Positions 28,191 through 36,384 of a stretch of 64,000 bases of DNA are shown here, piece by piece (the first letter of the stretch is position 1; each line of letters opens with the position of its first letter). The stretch comes from Pseudoalteromonas shioyasakiensis (GTDB taxonomy: Bacteria > Pseudomonadota > Gammaproteobacteria > Enterobacterales > Alteromonadaceae), in the NCBI RefSeq assembly GCF_022398475.1, contig NZ_JAKEVM010000001.1, forward strand, positions 62,001 through 126,000, written 5' to 3'. Made by a program: the position numbers and the translations under genes. The notes under the pieces were generated by a model, which did not search any database, was not told the DNA's origin, and saw nothing but the letters and a program-made list of their open reading frames with translations.

Positions 28191-30761
28191 TTAGCGCTTA
28201 AGGAAGCTATTCACCGAGTTTAACTCACGGTTTTTCAGTGCAATACAATCATTAATGCTTTCTTCAAGCTTACTAAGAGAACGTGCATAACCTGGTACTT
28301 CAGTGATTTTATCGTTGAAGAAGGTTTTGGTTTTCTCTAAGCTTTTCGCATCACAGCTTGCCGTCGTGAAGAACGGTAAATTTGGTACAAAGAACGGTGG
28401 TAAGTTCTTAGTGATGGCATCGTAATTGTTGTAAATCCACTCAATAAACAGTGCTTCACGCTCTTTACCATAGCCTAACCCACCTAATAACGTACGCATA
28501 TCAGAGGCTGTTACGTTATCTGTTAAGCTGTATTCTAGAACCGCTTTTTGTAACTCAGGTTTACCAAAGTAACCCATCGCTGCCAGCATCTTAGTACGCA
28601 CTTGTGGATCTTTGGTGGTTTTAAAGGTTTGTTTGTACTTTTCAAGTAACTTTGCATCGCCATGGTAAGCCGCAAGGTTTAAGTAAGTTGAGGCTAAATA
28701 TGGGTCAACATTTTCAGGGTTGTTTAAGTACAGTGCCGCTTGTGCTTTTGCGGTATCAATGACTTTTTGGTCTTGACCATCAAAACCTAAACGGGCAATA
28801 ACTTGCGCACGCAATTGCGATACCGCGGCATCTTCACCTGCTTTTGCTGTTAAACCATATTGTTTAGCAGCTGGTGCAATGCTGTTACGGATAAACTTAG
28901 GCCATAATTCACGGTTGCTGTCGTCTTCGAATACGCGTTTTTGAGCAGCAAGGTAACCTAATGCTGTGTTTGCTACTAATGGGTGAGCATCACTCACAAA
29001 GGCTTCTAAAGTTTGCATTAAGTGAGCCGCAGATATAACGCCTGCATCAAGTAATGAATCAACCGCAGAAAGTAGCGCTAAGCGTTCACGCACCGTTAGC
29101 TTGTCAGCTGCGTTCTCTAGTAGGGCATTAAACTGAGCATCATCTAATACCCAGCGGTAATAACCCATGGCACCTTGATCTGGGTAGATCCACTCAGGTT
29201 CAAAGTCGAGAGTTAGTTGCTGTGTTTCTTTATTCAGCAGTACATTTGCGGTTTTAACTTTGTCGCCCGCACCATACTTAATTGCAACCGGAACATTCCA
29301 CAGTTGTGCAGGCGCATCAACGCCAGCATTTACAAAGCGGCTTTGGCTGATATTAATTTTCTTACCGTCTTGCGTTACTTTGATAAGTGGGAAAGATGAC
29401 TGTTCGATAAACGATTTAAGAACACTTGCTACATCTTTATTAGACGCTTCGCCTAGTGCTTGCCATAGATCAGCAGCTTCTGCATTTTTATACGAGAATT
29501 TCTTCAAGTAAGCACGAATACCTTGCTGGAATGCCTCTTCGCCAATCCAGTTTTCAACCATAGATAAAACCGCACTCCCTTTACTGTAGGCAAGGCCAAG
29601 GCCATCCATGATATCAGCTTCAGTTTTGATTGGCTTACGAATAGGTTTAGTACTTAAACGCGCATCCAGTGCCATTACATGGTTTTGTGGTAAGTCTAAG
29701 TGCGACTCAAATTCAGGGTTGATTTGTGCAGTGATTTTCGCTGCCATCCAACTTGCGAATGCTTCGTTTAACCATAAATCATTCCACCACTTCATAGTCA
29801 CTAGGTTACCGTACCACTGGTGAGCTAACTCATGGGCAATGATTGATACATTACGCTCTTTTTTGCTGCGCGTTGCTGTTGCTAGGTCTACTAGCAAAAT
29901 GTCTTCACGGTAAGTCACTAGGCCTGCGTTTTCCATTGCGCCAAATGGAAACTCTGGTACCGCCACTGAGTCTAGCTTTTTGTATACGTAAGGAATGCCA
30001 AAATAATCTTCTAGCGCTTTTAACACACGCGGCATATTTTCTTTTGCGTAATCAGCAAGGTGAATTTTACCTTGCGGAGTCAGTACACGGCCAGGGATTG
30101 GCATGCCTTTAATTTCAAGCTCTTCAAACGGACCCACAGCCATAGCGACTAAGTACGAAGGAATAGGTGGCGTTTTGTCGAAAAAGTGCGTTGTCATATC
30201 GCCGTCTACTTTGGTTTTTAAAACCGGTGTATTGGCATACACTTTTTGTGATGTTGGCGCTGTGATAGTTAGCTGAAAAGGTATTTTATAACTTGGCTCG
30301 TCAAAAACCGGGAATGCACGACGCGCATCGCTCATTTCAAATTGCGTGAAAAGATAAGGTGTACCTTGATCTAAAGTTTTATATAAACCAACACTTTGAC
30401 GATTATAAGGTGCGGTAAAATCAACTTTTAAAGTGTATTTTCCTGGTTGGATTTTTTCTTCACAAGCGAATTTAACTTTGCCTGTTTTTAGCATTTCAAC
30501 ACTTAGGTCACAGTTTTCTGCACCTAAAATTTTCGCCATGCTAACTGCATAATCAATACCGTTTAATTCGATATAATTCGTTGCTTCTAGAACCTCTAAA
30601 GCAATTTCGGTATGACCAGAAAAATTGTCTTTGGCAGGATCAAGCGTAAGTTCTACTTGTTGTGAGCTAGGCTTGGCAAGCTTTTCGATAACATATTCAT
30701 TGGCATGGGCAGAGCTAACAGCAAGTGCAACACTCACCGTTAATAGGCTTTTTAAGAACAT
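28191..30761 (-). CDS. Secreted M1-family metallo-aminopeptidase
   Basis: The 856-residue protein has a signal peptide (residues 1-20, cleavage near AHA-NEYV). The aminopeptidase N domains follow: the substrate-recognition motif GAMENAGLVTYRE, and the zinc site HELAHQWYGN with the downstream Glu in WLNEAFASW. The C-terminal half is the helical ERAP1-like domain. M1 enzymes release N-terminal residues from peptides; the signal peptide suggests a periplasmic or secreted role in peptide nutrition, unlike cytosolic E. coli PepN. It is monocistronic with its own terminator. Confidence 0.92.
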   Translation of the reverse strand: MFLKSLLTVSVALAVSSAHANEYVIEKLAKPSSQQVELTLDPAKDNFSGHTEIALEVLEATNYIELNGIDYAVSMAKILGAENCDLSVEMLKTGKVKFACEEKIQPGKYTLKVDFTAPYNRQSVGLYKTLDQGTPYLFTQFEMSDARRAFPVFDEPSYKIPFQLTITAPTSQKVYANTPVLKTKVDGDMTTHFFDKTPPIPSYLVAMAVGPFEELEIKGMPIPGRVLTPQGKIHLADYAKENMPRVLKALEDYFGIPYVYKKLDSVAVPEFPFGAMENAGLVTYREDILLVDLATATRSKKERNVSIIAHELAHQWYGNLVTMKWWNDLWLNEAFASWMAAKITAQINPEFESHLDLPQNHVMALDARLSTKPIRKPIKTEADIMDGLGLAYSKGSAVLSMVENWIGEEAFQQGIRAYLKKFSYKNAEAADLWQALGEASNKDVASVLKSFIEQSSFPLIKVTQDGKKINISQSRFVNAGVDAPAQLWNVPVAIKYGAGDKVKTANVLLNKETQQLTLDFEPEWIYPDQGAMGYYRWVLDDAQFNALLENAADKLTVRERLALLSAVDSLLDAGVISAAHLMQTLEAFVSDAHPLVANTALGYLAAQKRVFEDDSNRELWPKFIRNSIAPAAKQYGLTAKAGEDAAVSQLRAQVIARLGFDGQDQKVIDTAKAQAALYLNNPENVDPYLASTYLNLAAYHGDAKLLEKYKQTFKTTKDPQVRTKMLAAMGYFGKPELQKAVLEYSLTDNVTASDMRTLLGGLGYGKEREALFIEWIYNNYDAITKNLPPFFVPNLPFFTTASCDAKSLEKTKTFFNDKITEVPGYARSLSKLEESINDCIALKNRELNSVNSFLKR

Positions 30762-30873
30762 AAGTATCCCTGATTTTTTGTTGTTAGAAAGGCACCTGCT
30801 ATGAGGGGCGAATCACCATGCTATCAGGTTTTAATTTGAACAGTAATAAATAGTTAGTAACAAAGTTTGTCAG

Positions 30874-31608
30874 TTAATTATGGCGTTCAATGAAACGCTG
30901 CCAATGCAGTTGCGGGTTTATTTGTCGTATGTTTTGCAGCACGGTATTTAATAACTGCATATCAGTAAAGCGCTGCTCGTTGAAATCTTTAAAACCAAGC
31001 AAGTAGTTAAAGGCGTCTTTGCTATTTGCTTGCAGTGCATGAATTCGCACTTGTTGTTCAAAGTTGAGCCGTAAACTGCTTATCGCGGTTTTCATACCTT
31101 GCTGATCAACTGTAGGAATAGCGCACTTTTGTAAATAACCAGCGCGTTCACCTTCACCCGAAAACCAAATACGTACTTTTTCGCTATAGCGACCTGATTT
31201 AGCGGGTAAATCAAACATCAGTCGTTGCTGATTTTGCTCATTTAAATAGCCTAAGTATTGGTCAAGTCCTGCATCGAGTAATGCATTGTGGATAGGGACA
31301 TAGCGGGGTTTTATCTTGCCATGTGTATGAAAATCAAAGCAGCGAATTCCATCAAGGGTGACGATGTTATCAAGGGTTAAGTGGCCAATTTCATCACTGT
31401 AGGCACCGGTGTAATAGGCAAATAAAGGCAGCCAAAAGTGCCAATGCTTAGCTTGTTCACGTGCTAAACGCTGATCACCATAAATGTAACCATTATACAG
31501 GGTATGTAATTCCATGGCCGAAAAGGGCCTACGACCAAGATGGGACTTCAACCTAATACCTTGATAATAAAGATGTGTCGAAGAGTATAACTGATATACC
31601 CAAACCAC
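30874..31608 (-). pseudogene. Tyrosine-recombinase-like ORF with catalytic residues lost, N-terminally truncated
   Basis: The 244-codon frame aligns by eye with the catalytic domain of phage-type integrases: WLPLFAYYTGAYSDEI matches the usual TGAR box, GKIKPRYVPIH the beta-hairpin, and FNYLLGFKDFNEQRF the LLGH...RY end. Nearly every catalytic residue is replaced: Arg I by Tyr, the HxxR His by Ser, the second His by Phe, and the nucleophile Tyr by Phe. The N-terminal core-binding domain is missing. The first codons (GTG start) fall inside a candidate repeat. The frame is otherwise open, so a domesticated non-catalytic protein is possible. The likely native-like part starts near PFSAMELHTLY. 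Confidence 0.6.
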
Positions 31609-31700
31609 CTCAAGATGCGAGCTTCAGTTGGAATTAAAAGCGATTTAGGCAAGGCATTGATTGCAAGTAATAGTGGTTCTATTGTTAAAATCAATATAAG
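31590..31700. repeat. Candidate dispersed repeat or MITE-like fragment
   Basis: The sequence around 31596-31616 (TATACCCAAACCACCTCAAG) and the following GGAATTAAAAGCGATTTAGG segment resemble a short element I associate with intergenic regions of Pseudoalteromonas and relatives. That memory cannot be checked here, and I see no second copy in this window. It is non-coding, lies between DUF2750 and the broken integrase, and supplies the latter's first codons. Confidence 0.35.
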
Positions 31701-31717
31701 TATCAAGTTTCCAGCTA

Positions 31718-31749
31718 AACGACACTGCCATAAATACGGCCGTGTCGTT
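31718..31749 (-). terminator. Stem-loop after the DUF2750 gene
   Basis: AACGACAC (31718-31725) and GTGTCGTT (31742-31749) are perfect 8-bp arms, extended inward by three pairs after one mismatch. Read on the minus strand, a short T-run follows, so it probably ends the DUF2750 transcript. Confidence 0.6.
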
Positions 31750-31768
31750 ATAAGCTTAAGGATTGCGA

Positions 31769-32119
31769 TTAATCGCAAAGAGCTTTAGCTAAACCAACCG
31801 GTTCGATTTCAACGCATACTTGATCATCGTTCCAGTTTAAACCAACAAGCGCATCATCTTCGTTAAGGTCTTCAACCCACTCATCAAGAAATTCGTCTAG
31901 GCCAATTTCAACAGGGGTATAGTCTTGCCACTCATCTTTACATTGCGCTTTTGCAGCGTCTTCAGTACCCCAAAGTAATAACACATCAGTGTCGCTAAAT
32001 TGGTTTGATTCACAGACAACAAAACCACCATCTTCGGCACCCAGTGCCCACATAGATTCGTTCAAACGAACTTTTTCTACAAAGCTAACTAATTCTGATT
32101 CAATTTCGATATCGCTCAT
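31769..32119 (-). CDS. DUF2750 domain protein
   Basis: The 116-residue acidic cytosolic protein has the family core WALGAEDGGFVVCESNQFSDTDVLLLWGTEDAAKAQC. These proteins have no established function. The product is very rich in Asp and Glu, especially in the C-terminal third. It begins 17 bp after the GST stop, so it is probably the downstream gene of that operon. Confidence 0.8.
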   Translation of the reverse strand: MSDIEIESELVSFVEKVRLNESMWALGAEDGGFVVCESNQFSDTDVLLLWGTEDAAKAQCKDEWQDYTPVEIGLDEFLDEWVEDLNEDDALVGLNWNDDQVCVEIEPVGLAKALCD

Positions 32120-32136
32120 TTGCGTAACCCTTATCT

Positions 32137-32715
32137 TTATATTCGTGGATCTGTTTGTTGTACCGCCGCTTTATCGGCGAATTTATGATAAAAAACCACT
32201 AAGTTTTCTAGTTGGCTTAAATCAGTTAATTCGCGGAAGCGGATCCAATCTAGCAAGCAGTATAAACTGATGTTGAGGTATTCACAGCTTTTAAATACTG
32301 GCTCCGATAAATGAGTATTTAAATAGGCTAATGTTTCAACAATTCGTTCATTCTGTAAATTAAAAAATAGTTTGTCGCTGTTGGTATCAAGCCCTGAACG
32401 CTGACAAAGTAAAATTTCTACCAGTGAATCATTGCAGGCATTGATAATGGTTAAGTAGTTCTCTTGCTGCCAGCTAAGTAACGGCTGATCAGCTTTCTCT
32501 AGTAGATAGCGGATAATTGAGTTGGAATCACATAAGGTAAAATCATGGTCGATTAATACAGGAATTTTTCTGGCAGGGTTATGAGCAATCATGGTTTGTC
32601 TGTCTTGCTCAGAGAAAATATCCAAATTAACAAAATCAATAGGTAGGTTATTAAGTGTCGCCCAAATCCGAATACGGCGCACAAAAGGTGAGGTAGTAGA
32701 GCCTAGTAATTGCAT
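32137..32715 (-). CDS. Glutathione S-transferase-like protein
   Basis: The 192-residue protein has an N-terminal thioredoxin-like domain, beginning MQLLGSTTSPFVRRIRIW, where Ser9 occupies the position of the usual catalytic Ser or Cys. The cis-Pro and the Ser of the glutathione site follow in the segments NPARKIPVLIDHD and LCDSNSIIRYLLE. The C-terminal helical domain is shorter and weakly conserved. Substrate unknown. It lies just downstream of the ppiC terminator and upstream of DUF2750. Confidence 0.85.
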   Translation of the reverse strand: MQLLGSTTSPFVRRIRIWATLNNLPIDFVNLDIFSEQDRQTMIAHNPARKIPVLIDHDFTLCDSNSIIRYLLEKADQPLLSWQQENYLTIINACNDSLVEILLCQRSGLDTNSDKLFFNLQNERIVETLAYLNTHLSEPVFKSCEYLNISLYCLLDWIRFRELTDLSQLENLVVFYHKFADKAAVQQTDPRI

Positions 32716-32730
32716 GATGGTGTCCTTTGC

Positions 32731-32759
32731 AAAAAAAAGCCGCTGTGAAGCGGCTTTTT
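32731..32759 (-). terminator. Intrinsic terminator after ppiC
   Basis: AAAAAGCCGCT and AGCGGCTTTTT form an 11-bp stem with a GTGA loop. On the minus strand it ends with eight Ts, between the parvulin gene and the GST gene. Confidence 0.9.
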
Positions 32760-32775
32760 GAAATCAATTTGTTAA

Positions 32776-33057
32776 TTAGTCAGTACGGCTTGTTACTTCT
32801 AGAAGATGATAACCAAACTGGGTTTGCACTGGGCCTTGAACTTGGTTAATTGGTGCAGAGAATACGACTTTGTCGAACTCTGGAACCATCATGCCAGGGC
32901 CAAACTCACCTAATGCGCCGCCATCTTGACCAGATGGGCAATTAGAGTGAGCACGAGCAAGCTCTGCAAAGTCAGCTCCTTGCTCAATTTGCTGTTTTAA
33001 ATCTAAACAGTGAGCTTCACTGTCTACGAGAATGTGTCTTGCACTGGCTACTGCCAT
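32776..33057 (-). CDS. ppiC: Parvulin-type peptidyl-prolyl isomerase PpiC
   Basis: The 93-residue single-domain protein has the complete parvulin signature: ASARHILVDS at the start, FAELARAHSNCPSGQDGGALGEFGPGMMVPEF in the middle and QTQFGYHLLEV at the end. Size and sequence match cytosolic E. coli PpiC (PpiC/Par10), which isomerises prolyl bonds. No signal peptide is present. It is followed by its own terminator and is probably monocistronic. Confidence 0.93.
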   Translation of the reverse strand: MAVASARHILVDSEAHCLDLKQQIEQGADFAELARAHSNCPSGQDGGALGEFGPGMMVPEFDKVVFSAPINQVQGPVQTQFGYHLLEVTSRTD

Positions 33058-33129
33058 AACATCTCCTAATGTGTGTTTTAGTATTAAATTACTAGTTTAG
33101 TTCAATATTTACCGAACGAAAAATTAAAT

Positions 33130-33705
33130 TTATTTTGCAGTCAGCTCAGCTTCAATTGCATCACGTAAAGTTTGCGATTGTGGCTTAGTTTTACTATTAA
33201 AGCGCTGCACTGTCTTACGGTCAGCAGACACTAAATATTTGTAAAAGTTCCAGTTAGGTGAGCTGGTTGCTTCGTTTAGGTGTTTGAATATCGGGTTTGC
33301 ATCGCTACCGCGAACGGCACTGGTAGCAAGCATATTAAAGGTTACGCCATAATTAATGAAACATACTTTTGCAGTGTCTTTTTCATCGTCTTCTTCTTGG
33401 AAAAAGTCATCTGATGGAAATCCTAGTACTACTAAGCCTTGGTCTTTATATTCTTTATGAATAGCCTCTAAGCCTTCAAACTGGCCGGTAAAACCACAAT
33501 TACTAGCGGTATTGACTATTAGGAGTGGTTTGTCTTTGAATTCGCAGAAGTTAATTGACTCTTTTGAGCGTAACTTTCTCATTGTAACATTGGTAAAGTC
33601 ATCACATTGGCTGCTTGCTTTAGCAGTTGGCGTAGCCTCAGTAGTTTGTGCTGCAAGGTTGGTTGTTATTAGACCTGCTGCAAGTAACAAAGCATATTTA
33701 TACAT
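33130..33705 (-). CDS. Exported glutathione-peroxidase-family thiol peroxidase
   Basis: The 191-residue protein has a signal peptide (residues 1-19, LAA-QTTEA) and a glutathione peroxidase core. The peroxidatic Cys70 lies in VNTASNCGFTGQFEGLEAI. GFPSDDFF replaces the usual GFPCNQF, and WNFYKYLV supplies the catalytic Trp-Asn. Such enzymes mostly use thioredoxin-like reductants. The exported location implies detoxification of external peroxide. Extra cysteines at 34, 54 and about 115 may provide a resolving residue. The GNAT gene is divergent, 75 bp away. Confidence 0.85.
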   Translation of the reverse strand: MYKYALLLAAGLITTNLAAQTTEATPTAKASSQCDDFTNVTMRKLRSKESINFCEFKDKPLLIVNTASNCGFTGQFEGLEAIHKEYKDQGLVVLGFPSDDFFQEEDDEKDTAKVCFINYGVTFNMLATSAVRGSDANPIFKHLNEATSSPNWNFYKYLVSADRKTVQRFNSKTKPQSQTLRDAIEAELTAK

Positions 33706-33780
33706 AGTTATTTCCCGCTAGTTATTTGTGATGAATATACGCTAATATGCAGCAAAGTGATCATTTAATTTCAGCTATTT

Positions 33781-34272
33781 ATGACGATTCGCAAAGCAAT
33801 ACAAAACGATTTAACTGACATAGTCGCTATTTATAACGAGACCATCCCTGGCCGTATGGTAACCGCAGATACTGAAGAGGTGTCGGTTGCAGACAAACAA
33901 GCTTGGTTTGATAGCCATACAGAAAAAAGACCTATTTTTGTTTTTGAGCAAAAAGGTAAAGTGCTTGCTTGGCTGAGTTATAAGTCGTTTTATGGTCGCC
34001 CAGCCTACGATGGTACCGTTGAAATTAGCATTTACATCACCCAGCAAGCTCAAGGGAAGGGACTTGGTAAACAATTGCTTACATTTTCAGAACAGCATGC
34101 AAAAACACTTGATATCAAGGTGTTATTAGCTTTTATCTTTAGTCATAACCTACCAAGTATAAAACTGTTTAATCGCTTTGATTACAAGGTCTGGGGAGAG
34201 CTTCCCGAGATTGCGATCATGGATGATAAAGCCTATAGCCTTACTATTTTAGGTAAGCGTTTAGACAGTTAA
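33781..34272 (+). CDS. GNAT acetyltransferase, phosphinothricin-acetyltransferase-like
   Basis: The 163-residue protein begins with the family motif MTIRKAIQNDLTDIVAIYNETI and has the acetyl-CoA loop QGKGLGKQLL (the Q/RxxGxG/A motif). LLAFIFSHNLPSIKLFNRFDY is motif B. It resembles the Pat/YncA subgroup, which acetylates methionine sulfoximine, phosphinothricin or related small amines. The substrate cannot be named. It is divergent from the peroxidase gene. Confidence 0.87.
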   Translation: MTIRKAIQNDLTDIVAIYNETIPGRMVTADTEEVSVADKQAWFDSHTEKRPIFVFEQKGKVLAWLSYKSFYGRPAYDGTVEISIYITQQAQGKGLGKQLLTFSEQHAKTLDIKVLLAFIFSHNLPSIKLFNRFDYKVWGELPEIAIMDDKAYSLTILGKRLDS

Positions 34273-34373
34273 TTAGCTAAAAAGCTAATAAAAAATGCGG
34301 TACAAATTGTGACCCATTGCGATTTTAGGCTACGCTAAAATAGGTATTTATTATTAAGCGAGTCTAGTCTACT

Positions 34374-36365
34374 GTGCGAAGAATATTGATTGTTGATAGC
34401 AATAGTGTTTTAGCAATGCGGGTCAAGGTGCTACTAGAGCTGATTGGCTGTCGAGTTGAGCTATTACATTTTGCAATGGTTGATGATGCTGTTTTAGAGC
34501 AAGACTTTGATCTTGTTGCAGCTTCTCATGGTGTACCAACCACTGTTATTAAAACGCTAATGGGAGTGTTCGCACAAGAGCACTTCTTGCTGCTAGCGCC
34601 TAAAGCGCAGCGTAGTGATTTACTAGAGCATTTTAGTGAAGTAAATCGCCTATTACCTAATGCTGTGGTGATTTACCCCTTCTTTGCTAATAAAGAAATT
34701 AGCTCTTTATTAGAAGGGGTACTTGAGCTCGACAGCGATAATATTCTTCAACTTCCTACCGTGTTACTCGTTGATCACTGCGCAGAACGTTTGGCGCAAA
34801 TAGCCCTAAACCTAAAAGGGGCACATATTAAAACCTTCACAGCTGATAATACTGCATCTGCTATGGATGTTATTAAAGAGCAGAACATTGATTTACTCAT
34901 AAGTGATTTTACTTTTACTGATGGCACTGGACTTGAGCTCTTTAATAAGCTCAAAACATGTCAGCCTAATAGCCGCTGTTTACTTTATACTTCTAAACCT
35001 GATCAAGTCTCGATGGTGGCAGCTATTCGTCAAGGGGTAGAAGATGTGCTCATCAAGCCGGTTGATGATAATAGCCTGCTGCAATCAGTACATAAACTGT
35101 GGCAAACAGAACTATTAAGGCGTCATAACACTGAATTAGTCGAGCGTTTGCAAAATACAGTTGATGCACTCATAGAAAAAGACAGCTTACTACGCGTAAT
35201 TTTTAAGCATACACCCGATGCCATTATTCTATTTGAGCGTGGTGGTAAGGTTATAGAAACTAACGACGCCTGCGAGCAGCTTTTTGAAAAACCGCTGAAA
35301 GAATTTGAGAATTGCTCTGTTTTTGAATTTTTTGATGTTGCTTCAACTGAGCGCATCAAAGATAAGATTGCGACTTTAAGTAAAAACCGACAATTTAGTT
35401 GTGACTTACGACTACTCAAGAAAAACGGCAGTGAGGTGCCTTTAGTTGGCTCGTTTAACGAAATCGACCACCACGGCGAAATTGCGCTAGCGGTGATCTT
35501 TAAAAATGTTACGCATCTTAAAGAGAAAGAAGATTTACTCGTTGAAGCAAAAGATTTGCTTGAAGAAGAGGTCAAAGCCCGCACAGCTCAGTTAGAGCAT
35601 GCTAAAAATGTGGCAGAAGCGGCAAATCACAGTAAATCTGAGTTTTTAGCGAACATGTCTCATGAACTTAGAACACCTATGCATTCTATTTTAAGCTTTG
35701 CTCGCTTTGGGCTTGATAAGGTTGCTAATGACGATTTAAGTAAAGACAAGTTAAACAAGTATCTATCTAGAATTGAGCAAAGTGGTGAGCGGTTACTATC
35801 GCTGCTGAATAACTTACTCGATCTCTCAAAGCTCGATGTCGGGAAATTCCCGTTCAATCCGCAAAAGCATAACTTAAGCAATATTATAAAAACCAGCATT
35901 GATGATGTGTCGGGCACAGCCCTAGAAAGAAGTATTGCTATTCGGCCTATAGGTTTTGAACAGGGCATTGTGCTTGAGTGCGACGAAGAACAAATTAATC
36001 AAATTATGCGTAACTTGATAGGTAATGCACTGAAGTTTAGTGAGCCAAATAGCGAAATTGATATTTGTTTAGCGGTGAATGAGCAGATGGCCGAAATCGC
36101 TGTTATTGACCGCGGAATAGGGATCCCTGAACAGGAACTTGAAAAGATTTTTGCTAAGTTTGAGCAAAGCAGTAAAACCAACAGTGGTGCGGGAGGCACT
36201 GGGCTTGGATTAGCTATTTGCCGGGAATTTGTAGCCTTACATCAAGGCACTATTTCGGCAAGTAACAATGAGTACGGGGGCGCTACTATTTTGGTACGGC
36301 TGCCCTTAGAAATAGACTTGCCGCAACACTTGGCAAATGAACAACAGTCTATATCGATGAATTAA
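34374..36365 (+). CDS. Hybrid sensor histidine kinase with two N-terminal REC domains
   Basis: The 663-residue cytosolic kinase has no membrane helix. The first receiver (1-120) keeps Asp8 but has Ala/Ser where the phospho-Asp should be (DLVAASHG), so it is probably inactive. The second (128-240) has Asp178 and Lys228 and looks functional. A PAS domain (270-385), a coiled coil, HisKA with His430 (NMSHELRTP) and HATPase with the N box near 540, DRGIGIP and GTGLGLAI follow. The start is GTG with a weak ribosome site. The response regulator gene 19 bp downstream is the likely partner. The stimulus is unknown. Confidence 0.88.
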   Translation: MRRILIVDSNSVLAMRVKVLLELIGCRVELLHFAMVDDAVLEQDFDLVAASHGVPTTVIKTLMGVFAQEHFLLLAPKAQRSDLLEHFSEVNRLLPNAVVIYPFFANKEISSLLEGVLELDSDNILQLPTVLLVDHCAERLAQIALNLKGAHIKTFTADNTASAMDVIKEQNIDLLISDFTFTDGTGLELFNKLKTCQPNSRCLLYTSKPDQVSMVAAIRQGVEDVLIKPVDDNSLLQSVHKLWQTELLRRHNTELVERLQNTVDALIEKDSLLRVIFKHTPDAIILFERGGKVIETNDACEQLFEKPLKEFENCSVFEFFDVASTERIKDKIATLSKNRQFSCDLRLLKKNGSEVPLVGSFNEIDHHGEIALAVIFKNVTHLKEKEDLLVEAKDLLEEEVKARTAQLEHAKNVAEAANHSKSEFLANMSHELRTPMHSILSFARFGLDKVANDDLSKDKLNKYLSRIEQSGERLLSLLNNLLDLSKLDVGKFPFNPQKHNLSNIIKTSIDDVSGTALERSIAIRPIGFEQGIVLECDEEQINQIMRNLIGNALKFSEPNSEIDICLAVNEQMAEIAVIDRGIGIPEQELEKIFAKFEQSSKTNSGAGGTGLGLAICREFVALHQGTISASNNEYGGATILVRLPLEIDLPQHLANEQQSISMN

Positions 36366-36384
36366 TAAAAGGGAAGAGATAATT

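Noticed and set aside
31548-31778. 76-codon frame on the minus strand between DUF2750 and the integrase-like ORF
   Set aside because: It is hydrophobic and low-complexity, overlaps the repeat-like sequence and terminator hairpin, and has no ribosome site or homology.
35123-35584. 153-codon frame antisense to the histidine kinase
   Set aside because: Ser-rich shadow frame inside a clear multi-domain gene.
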